This document shows positions 43,422-52,827 of a stretch of DNA of 64,000 bases, in pieces (position 1 is the first letter of the stretch; each line of letters starts with the position of its first letter). Below the pieces are notes generated by a model. It worked only from the letters and a program-made list of their open reading frames with translations, did no database searches and was not told where the DNA came from. This stretch comes from Bacteroidota bacterium (GTDB taxonomy: Bacteria; Bacteroidota; Bacteroidia; Bacteroidales; Prolixibacteraceae): positions 28,882 through 92,881 of the forward strand of contig JAEYNZ010000070.1 in assembly GCA_023412195.1 (NCBI GenBank), read 5' to 3'. The position numbers and the translations under genes were made by a program.

Positions 43422-46385
43422 ATGAGCTTGATATGTAAGTACCTGAAGCTTTACCTGTTTTTAGGTGCCTTCCTGATGATCCTATCGGCAGGGGCACAGC
43501 CAAAAGCAGTAACAGGGATTGTAACCGATGCCGACAGCAAAGAACCTTTGCCGGGCGTAACCATTGCCATACAAGGCACCACCAGGGGGACCGTCACCAA
43601 TTTCGACGGACAGTTTTCCATTGAAGCCAGTGAAGGAGATATACTTGTATTTTCTTTTGTGGGTTATACACCACAGGAGGTTGAGGTTGGAAGGGGCAAT
43701 GTCCTGACTGTCCAGCTGGTGCAGTCTGTTGTCGGGCTGGACGAAGTTGTTGTGATCGGCTATGGCCAGGTTAGAAGGCAGGATGCCACAGGGTCGGTCA
43801 GGGCGATCAGTTCTGAAGATTTCAACCCGGGTGCCATCACTTCTCCCCAGGAACTTGTTACAGGTAAAATTGCCGGTGTAAATATTATAAGTGGCGGGGG
43901 TTCACCGGGGGAAGGGGCAACCATTCGCATCAGGGGAGGCTCATCGCTTTCTGCAAGCAATGATCCCCTGTTTGTAATTGATGGCGTTCCGGTCGATAAT
44001 GACGGTATATCCGGAATGAAAAACCCGCTTAGTACCATCCACCCCAGTGATATCGAAACATTCACTGTTCTGAAGGATGCCTCTGCAACGGCGATTTACG
44101 GTTCACGTGCATCCAACGGGGTTATCATTATTACAACAAAAAGGGGAAGAGCCGGCACACCGTTAAGCATTACTTACAATGGTTATATGTCGGTAAGCAC
44201 CCATGCCAACAAGATTATGCCATTGTCTACCAGTCAGTTTCGTTCTGTTATCCAGGAAAGGTATGCAAATAATCCCAATGCAATCAACCTGATGGGTGAT
44301 GCCGATACCGACTGGCAGGATGAAATATACCGTACGGCAATCGGACACGACCACAACGTGAGTGTTACGGGGAGTGTACAGGATATGCCTTACAGGGCAT
44401 CCGTAGGATTTACCGACCAGAAGGGGATTCTTGATACCGACGGCCTCTCCAGATGGACTGGTTCACTTGGATTCAATCCTTCGTTTCTTGATGACCACCT
44501 CAGGCTGAACCTGAACGTAAAGGGGATGTACATCGACAACCAGTTTGGAAACAGGGGAGCCATAGGATCGGCATTCAGTTTCGACCCGACTCAACCAGTC
44601 AGAAACAACAGCCCTTATGGCGGTTACTTCACCTGGACACAACCAAACGGCGATCCCATTACCATTGCAAATATGAACCCTGTTGCACAGTTGCATATGC
44701 GTGACGACCGTTCAGATGTACAAAGAAGCATAGGGAACGCTGAAATTGATTACCGGCTCCAGTGGTTCCCTGATTTAAGGGCAAACCTGAACCTGGGATA
44801 TGATATTTCAAAAAGTGAAGGTTCTATTTATGTTCCTGAAAATGCTCCCTGGGCATTTGACAGGTTAACAGGCGGAGGCGAAGATACCCATTATACACAG
44901 GACAAGAAAAACACCTTGCTCGATTTTTATCTGAACTATGTGAAGGATATCGGTTCAATTAACAGCCGTGTAGATGCCATGGCAGGATATTCATGGCAGC
45001 ATTTCTGGAGGGCAGGCGCTTCAAAAACCACGAATGTCAGAGGTACTGAGATCATTTCTGATACAGATTATGAAACAGAGAATTACCTGGTTTCATTTTT
45101 CGGCAGGCTCAACTATACCTTTATGGACAGGTACCTCGCCACCTTTACCCTCAGGCAGGACGGATCATCAAGGTTTTCACCGGATACCCGCTGGGGGCTT
45201 TTCCCTGCAGTTGCACTGGCATGGCAGATTGCCGAAGAACCTTTTCTTGCCGGTTCACAAGTCCTGTCTGATTTAAAACTCAGAATTGGCTATGGTGTGA
45301 CCGGGCAGCAAAACATCACAGACAATGATTATCCTTACATGCCACGTTATACATATGGTGAAAACAATGCAAGATACCAGTTTGGCGATACATATTATAC
45401 CACCATCAGGCCAGAAGGTTACGATGCCAATATCAAATGGGAGGAAACCACTACCTGGAACATAGGGCTTGATTACGGATTTCTGGAAAACCGTATTTCC
45501 GGATCAATCGATGCCTATTACCGGGTGACAGATGACCTTATAAATTTCATCCCTGTACCGGCAGGTACAAACCTTACCAACCAGATTCTTACAAACGTAG
45601 GTGACCTTGAGAACAGGGGTATTGAATTCAGCATCGATGCTGTTCCGGTATCGCGGCCTGATTTGAGTTGGGATGTAGGATTTAATATTTCGTACAACGA
45701 AAATAAAATCACCCGCCTTACAGCCAATGACGATCCTTCGTACATAGGCGTAGAAATAGGGGGAATTTCCGGTGCTGTGGGGAATACAATCCAGATCCAC
45801 AGTGTGGGTCATCCTGCCAATTCCTTCTTTGTTTTTGAGCAGGTTTACGATGAACAAGGTATGCCTGTGGAAGGATTATTTGTCGACAGAAATGCAGATG
45901 GCAGAATTACAAATGAAGACAGGTACCGCTACAAAAAAGCTGCCCCGGATGTTATTATGGGATTTTCTTCGGGAGTTAAGTACCTCGATTGGGATTTTAA
46001 CTTTAACGGCAGGGTATACCTGGGAAATTATATGTACAATAATGTATGGTCGTCGCAGGCAACATACAATAACCTCTACAATTCGGTAGGGTACCTGAAC
46101 AATATCAGCGGAAGTGTATTTGAATCGGGGTTTAGAAACCCAAGTTACTTTACGGATTTTTATGTTCAGGATGCTTCCTTCCTGCGCCTCGACAACATTA
46201 GCCTTGGATATACCTTCAGGGATATACTGGATGAAATGCTGCGCGTTAGGGTATACGGTACAGTTCAGAATGTATTCGTTGTAACGAAGTATAAAGGACT
46301 GGATCCTGAAGTGGCCTCAGGTATCGACAACAATTTGTACCCACGGCCCAGAACTTTCCAGCTGGGAGTAAGCGTTAATTTTTAA
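43422..46385 (+). CDS. SusC-family TonB-dependent outer-membrane transporter
   Basis: 987 residues. Signal peptide to about residue 25 (SAGA-QPKA), then a carboxypeptidase-regulatory-like domain (VTGIVTDADSKEPLPGVTI), the TonB-box region DEVVVIGYG, a plug domain (about 115-230, SGGGSPGEGATIRIRGGSSL), and a beta-barrel ending in LGVSVNF. It imports starch oligosaccharides with energy from TonB-ExbBD, working as a lid-and-bucket complex with the SusD-like lipoprotein encoded 18 bases downstream. The substrate is inferred from the amylases and GH97 enzyme in the same locus. Confidence 0.96.
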   Translation: MSLICKYLKLYLFLGAFLMILSAGAQPKAVTGIVTDADSKEPLPGVTIAIQGTTRGTVTNFDGQFSIEASEGDILVFSFVGYTPQEVEVGRGNVLTVQLVQSVVGLDEVVVIGYGQVRRQDATGSVRAISSEDFNPGAITSPQELVTGKIAGVNIISGGGSPGEGATIRIRGGSSLSASNDPLFVIDGVPVDNDGISGMKNPLSTIHPSDIETFTVLKDASATAIYGSRASNGVIIITTKRGRAGTPLSITYNGYMSVSTHANKIMPLSTSQFRSVIQERYANNPNAINLMGDADTDWQDEIYRTAIGHDHNVSVTGSVQDMPYRASVGFTDQKGILDTDGLSRWTGSLGFNPSFLDDHLRLNLNVKGMYIDNQFGNRGAIGSAFSFDPTQPVRNNSPYGGYFTWTQPNGDPITIANMNPVAQLHMRDDRSDVQRSIGNAEIDYRLQWFPDLRANLNLGYDISKSEGSIYVPENAPWAFDRLTGGGEDTHYTQDKKNTLLDFYLNYVKDIGSINSRVDAMAGYSWQHFWRAGASKTTNVRGTEIISDTDYETENYLVSFFGRLNYTFMDRYLATFTLRQDGSSRFSPDTRWGLFPAVALAWQIAEEPFLAGSQVLSDLKLRIGYGVTGQQNITDNDYPYMPRYTYGENNARYQFGDTYYTTIRPEGYDANIKWEETTTWNIGLDYGFLENRISGSIDAYYRVTDDLINFIPVPAGTNLTNQILTNVGDLENRGIEFSIDAVPVSRPDLSWDVGFNISYNENKITRLTANDDPSYIGVEIGGISGAVGNTIQIHSVGHPANSFFVFEQVYDEQGMPVEGLFVDRNADGRITNEDRYRYKKAAPDVIMGFSSGVKYLDWDFNFNGRVYLGNYMYNNVWSSQATYNNLYNSVGYLNNISGSVFESGFRNPSYFTDFYVQDASFLRLDNISLGYTFRDILDEMLRVRVYGTVQNVFVVTKYKGLDPEVASGIDNNLYPRPRTFQLGVSVNF

Positions 46386-46403
46386 CATGATAATCTGTCA
46401 AAA

Positions 46404-48626
46404 ATGAAAACAAAAAGATATATTCAGTTCTTATCAGCCCTGGTTGCAGTTCTGATCGCATTTACTTCGTGTATCAATGATCTGAACACTGTACCTCTCG
46501 ACAAGGATGTCGTAACGGCTGAAGATGTATATTCAAATCCGAACAATTACATCAATGTACTTGCCAAGCTCTATGCCGGGCTGGCGGTGAGTGGGCAGCA
46601 AGGTCCTGCAGGAAGTAATGACCTGAGCGGGCTGGATGAAGGTTTTGGCCAGTATCTGCGTGCGTACTGGTATGCACAGGAACTGCCAACAGATGAAGCC
46701 ATCATTGCATGGAACGACGGAAACCTTCGTAATTACCAGGAAACAAACTGGAGCTCGAACAATGAATTCATAGCCAATATGTACTACAGAATATTTTACC
46801 AGATTTCACTCTGCAATGAATTTATACGTGAAACCACCGGAGAAAAACTGGATGACCGTGGTATCAGCGGAAATGCAAGAACTGACATAGAACTTTTCCG
46901 CAGTGAAGCAAGATTCCTGAGGGCACTCAGTTACTGGCATGCCATCGACATGTTTGGCAGTGTTCCATTTATTACTGAAGAGCATGCAGTAGGATCTTTC
47001 TCTCCTGAACAGATATCCAGGGCTGATTTATTTACCTACATAGAAAATGAACTGCTTGAAATAGAAAGCCAGCTTTCACCACCGGGACAGATAGCCTATG
47101 GAAGAGCTGATCAGGCTGCTGCCTGGACGTTGCTGGCAAAGTTATATCTCAATGCAGAGGTTTATGTAAATCAAAACAGGTATTCCGACTGCATAAACTA
47201 CTGCAACCGGATTATCAATGCAGGATATAGTCTTGAACCGGAATATGCACACCTGTTTATGGCTGATAATCACACATCGGATGAGATCATCTTCACAATT
47301 ACACAGGATGGCGTCAACACCAAAACATGGGGAGGCACAACATTTATAATTCATGCAGCAGTGGGTGGAAGTATGGATCCTGCAGCTTTTGGAATCGATG
47401 GCGGATGGGGTGGATTGCGTGCAACTCCCCAGTTTGTGGGAAAGTTCCTCAATCTTGAAAACCTGAAAAGTGCAAGGATTCCTTTAAAAGCAGCAGTTCA
47501 GTATCCTGTTATTTATGTTCCGGGGAATTACCAGGCTGCAGGAGGTTACAGTGCTGGCGACTGGGCTCCGGATACAGCCCCCACACTGGCTTCGGTGAAT
47601 TCCGACAACAATTATGAGGGTTATGTTTATTTTGCTGCAGACAATGCGGAATATAAATTTACCCAGGGCCCAAACTGGGATGTGAACTGGGGAGATGACA
47701 ATGCCGATGGCACACTTGAAACCAATGGTGCCAATCTTTTACTTGCAGAATCCGGATTCTACCGCATCAATGTAAATCTGAACAACTTTAGTTATTCAAC
47801 CACCAGAACAGACTGGGGAGTGATCGGAGATGCAACCCCGGGGGGATGGGATACCGACACCGATATGGAACTGGACCCTGAAACCAGGGAATGGAAGGCT
47901 ATTGTAGAGTTGGGTTCCGGAAGCTTTAAATTCAGGGCCAACGACGACTGGGGCATTAACCTCGGTGACAATGGAGAAGACGGAACACTTGAATATGATG
48001 GTGCCAACATTGCAGTTGACGAGCCGGGAAGATATCTGATTACCCTTACCCTTGGAGCACCTGATTATACTTACAGCATAGAAAAATACAGTTCTGATGG
48101 CAGGAATATGTTTTATACCAATGGTCAGACACTGGAAGTGGACAATCCTTTCGAATTCACATCAGGCTATGCCATTGCAAAATGGAAAAATGTTACAAGA
48201 GGAGGCCAGAGCGGTTCAGATTTAACCCATACCGACACTGATTTCCCACTATTCCGTTTAGGTGATGTTTACCTGATGTATGCCGAAGCAGTATTAAGAG
48301 GTGGCACAGGAGGTGATGCCGGCACAGCGCTTAACTACATCAACCAGCTCAGGGAAAGAGCTTACGGAGATCAGGGGGGCCATATTGCTGCTACAGACCT
48401 CACACTGGATTTCATTTTGGATGAAAGAGCCCGTGAGCTGTATTGGGAAGCCCACCGCAGAACAGACCTGATCCGTTTTAACAAGTTTACAACCGCTGAT
48501 TATTTATGGGCTTGGAAAGGTGCAGTCAGGGACGGAAGGGCAATTGATGCGAGGTTCAATATTTTCCCGATTCCGGCTGCCGATGTTATTGCCAATCAAA
48601 ACCTTAATCAGAATCCGGGTTATTAA
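46404..48626 (+). CDS. SusD-family lipoprotein with two inserted SusE/F-type starch-binding modules
   Basis: 740 residues; lipobox FTSC with Cys23, so it is anchored on the outer membrane. SusD parts are clear at both ends: LNTVPLDKDVVTAEDVYSN and the TPR core up to about residue 365, and the standard C-terminal block YLMYAEAVLRGG, LNYINQLRERA, ILDERARELYWEAHRRTDLI and FPIPAADV. Between them, about residues 369-562 consist of two modules of SusE/SusF character (VIYVPGNYQAAGGYSAGDWA … YKFTQGPNWD; WGVIGDATPGGWDTDTDM … FKFRANDDWG). Without this insert the length would be about 545, normal for SusD. It is followed directly by the SusE/F gene. Confidence 0.93.
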   Translation: MKTKRYIQFLSALVAVLIAFTSCINDLNTVPLDKDVVTAEDVYSNPNNYINVLAKLYAGLAVSGQQGPAGSNDLSGLDEGFGQYLRAYWYAQELPTDEAIIAWNDGNLRNYQETNWSSNNEFIANMYYRIFYQISLCNEFIRETTGEKLDDRGISGNARTDIELFRSEARFLRALSYWHAIDMFGSVPFITEEHAVGSFSPEQISRADLFTYIENELLEIESQLSPPGQIAYGRADQAAAWTLLAKLYLNAEVYVNQNRYSDCINYCNRIINAGYSLEPEYAHLFMADNHTSDEIIFTITQDGVNTKTWGGTTFIIHAAVGGSMDPAAFGIDGGWGGLRATPQFVGKFLNLENLKSARIPLKAAVQYPVIYVPGNYQAAGGYSAGDWAPDTAPTLASVNSDNNYEGYVYFAADNAEYKFTQGPNWDVNWGDDNADGTLETNGANLLLAESGFYRINVNLNNFSYSTTRTDWGVIGDATPGGWDTDTDMELDPETREWKAIVELGSGSFKFRANDDWGINLGDNGEDGTLEYDGANIAVDEPGRYLITLTLGAPDYTYSIEKYSSDGRNMFYTNGQTLEVDNPFEFTSGYAIAKWKNVTRGGQSGSDLTHTDTDFPLFRLGDVYLMYAEAVLRGGTGGDAGTALNYINQLRERAYGDQGGHIAATDLTLDFILDERARELYWEAHRRTDLIRFNKFTTADYLWAWKGAVRDGRAIDARFNIFPIPAADVIANQNLNQNPGY

Positions 48627-48649
48627 TGTCAATCTTAAAAATTGAAGCA

Positions 48650-49750
48650 ATGAAAAATATTCAAGGAATCATTTATACACTACTTGCCGGGATACTGCTT
48701 TTTGGCTGTGAGGAAGTTGAACGGGAACCGGTTGTCAGGCCGGGTAATGCTCCGGCAGTTACACAACCATCGGCGGGCACCCAGCTTGTTTTTGACAGGG
48801 AAAATGCAAATAATGAAACAGTTGTATTTACATGGAGTGAAGCCGGTTTTGGATTCCCCAGTGCTACAACCTACAGCCTTCAGGCTGCTGAGGCAGGCAC
48901 TGATTTTGCCAATCCGGTGGAACTGGCAAGTACCAATGACTTGTCGGCTACCCTTACACATGCCACATTGAACAACAGGTTCATGTTACATGGACTGCCC
49001 ACAAATGAAGCAACGGAAATGGAATTAAGGGTTACAGCATCTGTCAGCCCATATGTGGCAGCATTGACATCTCCGCCTGTCGCAATGAGCATCACCCTTT
49101 ATGCTGCCTCCTTTCCATCCATTTACATGATAGGAGCTGCAGTGGGTGGCTGGGGAACTGACCTGGCAGTTGAAATCGTTTCAACAGGAGAACCGTCACA
49201 ATATACAACCATTGCCTATTTTGATGTGGCTGAGGGCACGAACTTCCGGTTCTTTAACAACCCCGACTGGGGTGCATCGATCGGAGGATATGATGTATTT
49301 ACATCTTATCCCGAAGATCTTCTGGAACCGGCTACTGCCGATGATGATCCTAACTTTAACTTTATTGGCGAACCCGGCTGGTATGAGTTGTTTGTAAATA
49401 CACAGGAAGGAAGCATCACCATGGAAGCTGTGAGTGAACCTGTGATGTATCTTACAGGTGATGCCACACACGGATGGGGTTGGGATGACCCGGTTACTCA
49501 GCTCGAATATGTTGGGTACAAGTTATGGGAAGGTGATGTAAACTTTACACAGGGGGGTGCTTTCAGGCTCTTCCCGCAGAAAGACTGGGGGCCAACCAGC
49601 TACGGTTATGATGTGGTGGTAAATTATGATACCGAATATATCGATATCATGGAAGGGCATGGCGACCCCAACTGGGAGTTCCTGAAACCTTCAGGTACCT
49701 ATCACGTAAAGGTTGATTTAAGGAATAATTCAATAGAGATTACCGAGTAA
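48650..49750 (+). CDS. SusE/SusF-family starch-binding outer-membrane lipoprotein
   Basis: 366 residues from ATG 48650, with lipobox LLFGC (Cys20). An N-terminal SusE domain (about 35-145, an Ig-like fold; VFTWSEAGFGFPSATTYSLQ) is followed by two starch-binding modules (about 155-265, IYMIGAAVGGWGTDLA; 270-366, MYLTGDATHGWGWDDP), each with conserved aromatic residues. It holds starch at the cell surface beside SusCD. An earlier ATG at 48626 overlaps the SusD stop but adds residues before the lipoprotein signal, so 48650 is preferred. A hairpin terminator follows. Confidence 0.92.
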   Translation: MKNIQGIIYTLLAGILLFGCEEVEREPVVRPGNAPAVTQPSAGTQLVFDRENANNETVVFTWSEAGFGFPSATTYSLQAAEAGTDFANPVELASTNDLSATLTHATLNNRFMLHGLPTNEATEMELRVTASVSPYVAALTSPPVAMSITLYAASFPSIYMIGAAVGGWGTDLAVEIVSTGEPSQYTTIAYFDVAEGTNFRFFNNPDWGASIGGYDVFTSYPEDLLEPATADDDPNFNFIGEPGWYELFVNTQEGSITMEAVSEPVMYLTGDATHGWGWDDPVTQLEYVGYKLWEGDVNFTQGGAFRLFPQKDWGPTSYGYDVVVNYDTEYIDIMEGHGDPNWEFLKPSGTYHVKVDLRNNSIEITE

Positions 49751-49814
49751 AACGATTTCTCAAAATACCTGTAGTTTTTGTATATCTTAACAACTGCAGG
49801 AACGTATGATCCGG

Positions 49815-49843
49815 AGAGCCATCAGAACCTGTCTGATGGCTCT
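49815..49843 (+). terminator. Hairpin after the SusE/F gene
   Basis: Stem AGAGCCATCAGA / TCTGATGGCTCT of 12 pairs with a five-base loop, then TTTG. It is strong in pairing but short in T run, so it may attenuate rather than stop transcription into the amylase gene. Confidence 0.7.
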
Positions 49844-49932
49844 TTGTGCAAATGGTACAATTGCCGGAGTTACCGGAACAAAATTGTTGAAGCATTACTG
49901 GAACTTTTTATTGTAAAACAGTTAAATAATAA

Positions 49933-52671
49933 ATGATGAAAAAGTTATACCTCTTATACCTTGCTGCAATCATAATTCCTGTTTCACTTGCAGGACAAAT
50001 TACTACAGAGCCCGGGTTACCATCTTCAAACCAAAAGGTTACAATAACATTCGAGTCATCAGAAGAAAGCAGGCTTGGCTTCTACACCGGTGATCTTTAT
50101 GCACACACGGGGGTTATTGTTGAAGGAAGCAATGACTGGAAGCATGTAATAGGTTCATGGGGAAATAACACCCAGCAACCAAAGCTGACCCATGCAGGAA
50201 ATGGAATTTACACCCTTGAAATTACGCCTGATATCAAATCCTTTTACAATGTGCCCCAGGGAGAAAAGGTTTTAAGAATGGCTTTTGTATTCCGATCTGC
50301 CAATGGCCAGAGTCAGACAAATGACCTGTTTGTTCAGGTTTATGAAGAAGGCCTTGTAGTGCAGCTTTCAGAACCGGTAGCCGGTTCTATTATTGGAATG
50401 AACCAGGAAATAACCATTACGGCTCAGGCTTCAGAAGAGGCTGAACTGAAACTTTTTATTAACAACAACCTGCTTTCAGAGAACACAGGTACAAACATTA
50501 CCGCAGAACATACCTTTGAGAATGCCGGAAGCTATTTGATTTTGGCAGAAGCAACTGCCGGAAATGAAACTGTTGCAGATTCTATTCATATACTGGTCAG
50601 GGAGGAAACTATAACTGAATCCATACCTGAACCATGGAGGAAAGGAATCAACTATCCTACGGATACCTCGGCTGCATTGGTTTTATATGCACCTTTCAAG
50701 GAATTTGTATTTGTTGTGGGCGACTTCAACGACTGGCAACCCGGTAACAGTTACCAGATGAAAAGGGATGGTGACCATTTCTGGCTGGAAATACCCGGTC
50801 TTGAAAGCGGAAAGGAATATGCCTTCCAGTATCTTATTGACGGAAATATTCGCATTGCCGATCCCTACACAGAAAAAATACTCGATCCATGGAATGACCA
50901 ATACATCAGCAATTCAACTTATCCCGGCCTTCTTTCCTATCCTGAAGGAAAAACAGAAGGAATTGTTTCAATCCTGCATCCGGGACAGGAGGAATACCAG
51001 TGGGAAATCACAGAATTCCAGGTGCCTGAAACAGAAAAACTTGTTATTTATGAACTGCTTATACGCGATTTCACAGAAGAACATACTTTCGCAGCTGTAA
51101 GGGAAAGATTGGATTATCTGGAAGACCTGAACATTAATGTGCTTGAGCTGATGCCGGTCAATGAGTTTGAAGGCAACAGCAGCTGGGGTTATAACCCTTC
51201 ATTTTATTTTGCACCCGACAAATATTATGGTCCGCGTAATGAATTAAAGAAGCTCATTGATGAATGCCACCGGCGGGGCATTGCAGTGGTAATAGACATG
51301 GTACTGAACCACAGTTATGGCCAGAGCCCGCTGGTACAGATGTACATGGACAACTGGGTCATTACAGATGAGAACCCATGGTATAATGTTCAATCGAATT
51401 TTCAGAATACCAGCCTGACATGGGGTTATGATTTCAATCATGATGCAGATGTAACCCGTGAACTGATTGACAGCATCAACAGCTTCTGGATCAATGAGTA
51501 TAAGATTGACGGGTTCCGTTTTGATTTCACTAAAGGATTTTCAAACACTCCCTACGGTGCGTCAAGCTGGGGAAGCGAATACGATGCCGCCCGGGTGGCC
51601 AACCTGAAAAGAATGGCAGATGAAATCAGGAACAGAAAGGAAGATGCACTGATCATTTTTGAGCATCTTGCCGATAACCAGGAAGAAAAGGAGCTGGCAG
51701 ATTACGGAATCCTGATGTGGGGCAACATGCATGGCAGCTACAGGGAGGCAGCAAGGGGAAATGCAGGAAATTCAGATTTGAGCTGGGGCGTTTATACAAG
51801 CCGCAACTGGAATGAACCCAACCTTATTACTTACGCTGAAAGTCATGATGAAGAAAGGATTATGGTTGATTTGCTTAAATCAGGATTTATTGAAGGCAGT
51901 TACAACATCCGGCAGCTGCCAGCTGCGCTTGACAGAATGGAACTGATATCACTGTTTCATCTGCCTTTGCCCGGACCGAAAATGATCTGGCAATTTGGTG
52001 AAAGGGGTTATGATGTATCTATTAATGACCTTGGAGGCAGGCTGTCAGAAAAGCCGCCGCGGTGGGAATACCTGCAGGACAGTGACAGAACGGATCTTTT
52101 CATGGTGATGGCACAATTGAACCACCTGAAGCAGACATACGAAGAATTTGCACCCGAAGATTTTGATTTCAGTCTTGCCGGACAAACCCGGTGGTACAGG
52201 CTGAGCAACGGTGACTACCATGTACTTGGCCTTGGAAATTTTGGAATTGTAAGTAACCCGGCTGATGTTACTTTTCCTGAAACAGGAAAATGGTTTGAAT
52301 TCTTTTCAGGCGACTCTATCGAAATTGAACAGAATTCTCACAACTTTAACCTGGATCCGGGTGAATACAGGTTGTATTCAACCCGCAGGCTGACTCCAAC
52401 AAAAGTTGTGACTGAAGTTACAGATATTCATAATGAAGAAAACAATGTTGTTATATACCCTAATCCTGCAAATGATATTATTTCTGTAACAGCCGGTAAT
52501 CAGATCAATGAAGTACGAATCATTGGGATCTCAGGAAGGGTTGTATATCAGACAAGAAGTACCAGGGAAAATACCATGATGATTCCTGTTGGCAACCTGA
52601 TGCCCGGAATCTATCTGATCCTTTTAAATCAGGATAGCGGATGGACAACACAAAAGTTCATTAAGAAATAA
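49933..52671 (+). CDS. T9SS-secreted CBM48-GH13 alpha-amylase
   Basis: 912 residues. Signal peptide to about residue 21; an N-terminal beta-domain (23-140); an Ig-like domain (140-225); a CBM48/E-set domain (233-325, FVVGDFNDWQPG); and a GH13 barrel from about 365 with nucleophile Asp531 (IDGFRFDF), acid/base Glu567 (IIFEHL) and Asp639 (ESHDEE). The last ~75 residues are a T9SS sorting tail (VVIYPNPANDIISVTAG … TQKFIKK), so the enzyme is released to, or anchored on, the cell surface. It should cut starch outside the cell for the SusCDE proteins. Start at the first of two adjacent ATGs. Confidence 0.94.
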   Translation: MMKKLYLLYLAAIIIPVSLAGQITTEPGLPSSNQKVTITFESSEESRLGFYTGDLYAHTGVIVEGSNDWKHVIGSWGNNTQQPKLTHAGNGIYTLEITPDIKSFYNVPQGEKVLRMAFVFRSANGQSQTNDLFVQVYEEGLVVQLSEPVAGSIIGMNQEITITAQASEEAELKLFINNNLLSENTGTNITAEHTFENAGSYLILAEATAGNETVADSIHILVREETITESIPEPWRKGINYPTDTSAALVLYAPFKEFVFVVGDFNDWQPGNSYQMKRDGDHFWLEIPGLESGKEYAFQYLIDGNIRIADPYTEKILDPWNDQYISNSTYPGLLSYPEGKTEGIVSILHPGQEEYQWEITEFQVPETEKLVIYELLIRDFTEEHTFAAVRERLDYLEDLNINVLELMPVNEFEGNSSWGYNPSFYFAPDKYYGPRNELKKLIDECHRRGIAVVIDMVLNHSYGQSPLVQMYMDNWVITDENPWYNVQSNFQNTSLTWGYDFNHDADVTRELIDSINSFWINEYKIDGFRFDFTKGFSNTPYGASSWGSEYDAARVANLKRMADEIRNRKEDALIIFEHLADNQEEKELADYGILMWGNMHGSYREAARGNAGNSDLSWGVYTSRNWNEPNLITYAESHDEERIMVDLLKSGFIEGSYNIRQLPAALDRMELISLFHLPLPGPKMIWQFGERGYDVSINDLGGRLSEKPPRWEYLQDSDRTDLFMVMAQLNHLKQTYEEFAPEDFDFSLAGQTRWYRLSNGDYHVLGLGNFGIVSNPADVTFPETGKWFEFFSGDSIEIEQNSHNFNLDPGEYRLYSTRRLTPTKVVTEVTDIHNEENNVVIYPNPANDIISVTAGNQINEVRIIGISGRVVYQTRSTRENTMMIPVGNLMPGIYLILLNQDSGWTTQKFIKK

Positions 52672-52675
52672 AGTG

Positions 52676-52712
52676 AAAGAACAGCATCTACGTTTCAGAT
52701 GCTGTTCTTTTT
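52676..52712 (+). terminator. Intrinsic terminator of the amylase gene
   Basis: Perfect 14-base stem AAAGAACAGCATCT / AGATGCTGTTCTTT with a seven-base loop, followed by TT and a T-rich exit. It separates the GH13 gene from the GH97 gene, which therefore has its own promoter; a near-match TACCTTTC lies at about 52792-52799. Confidence 0.9.
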
Positions 52713-52827
52713 CATCCTAAAATCATCCATCAGTTTTGTTATTACGGGAAATTTGTCTTTATCAAAAAACCTGTTTATTCACAAAATTCTTGCTACCTTT
52801 CTGCACTGAAACCAAAGCTTTAGTCAA

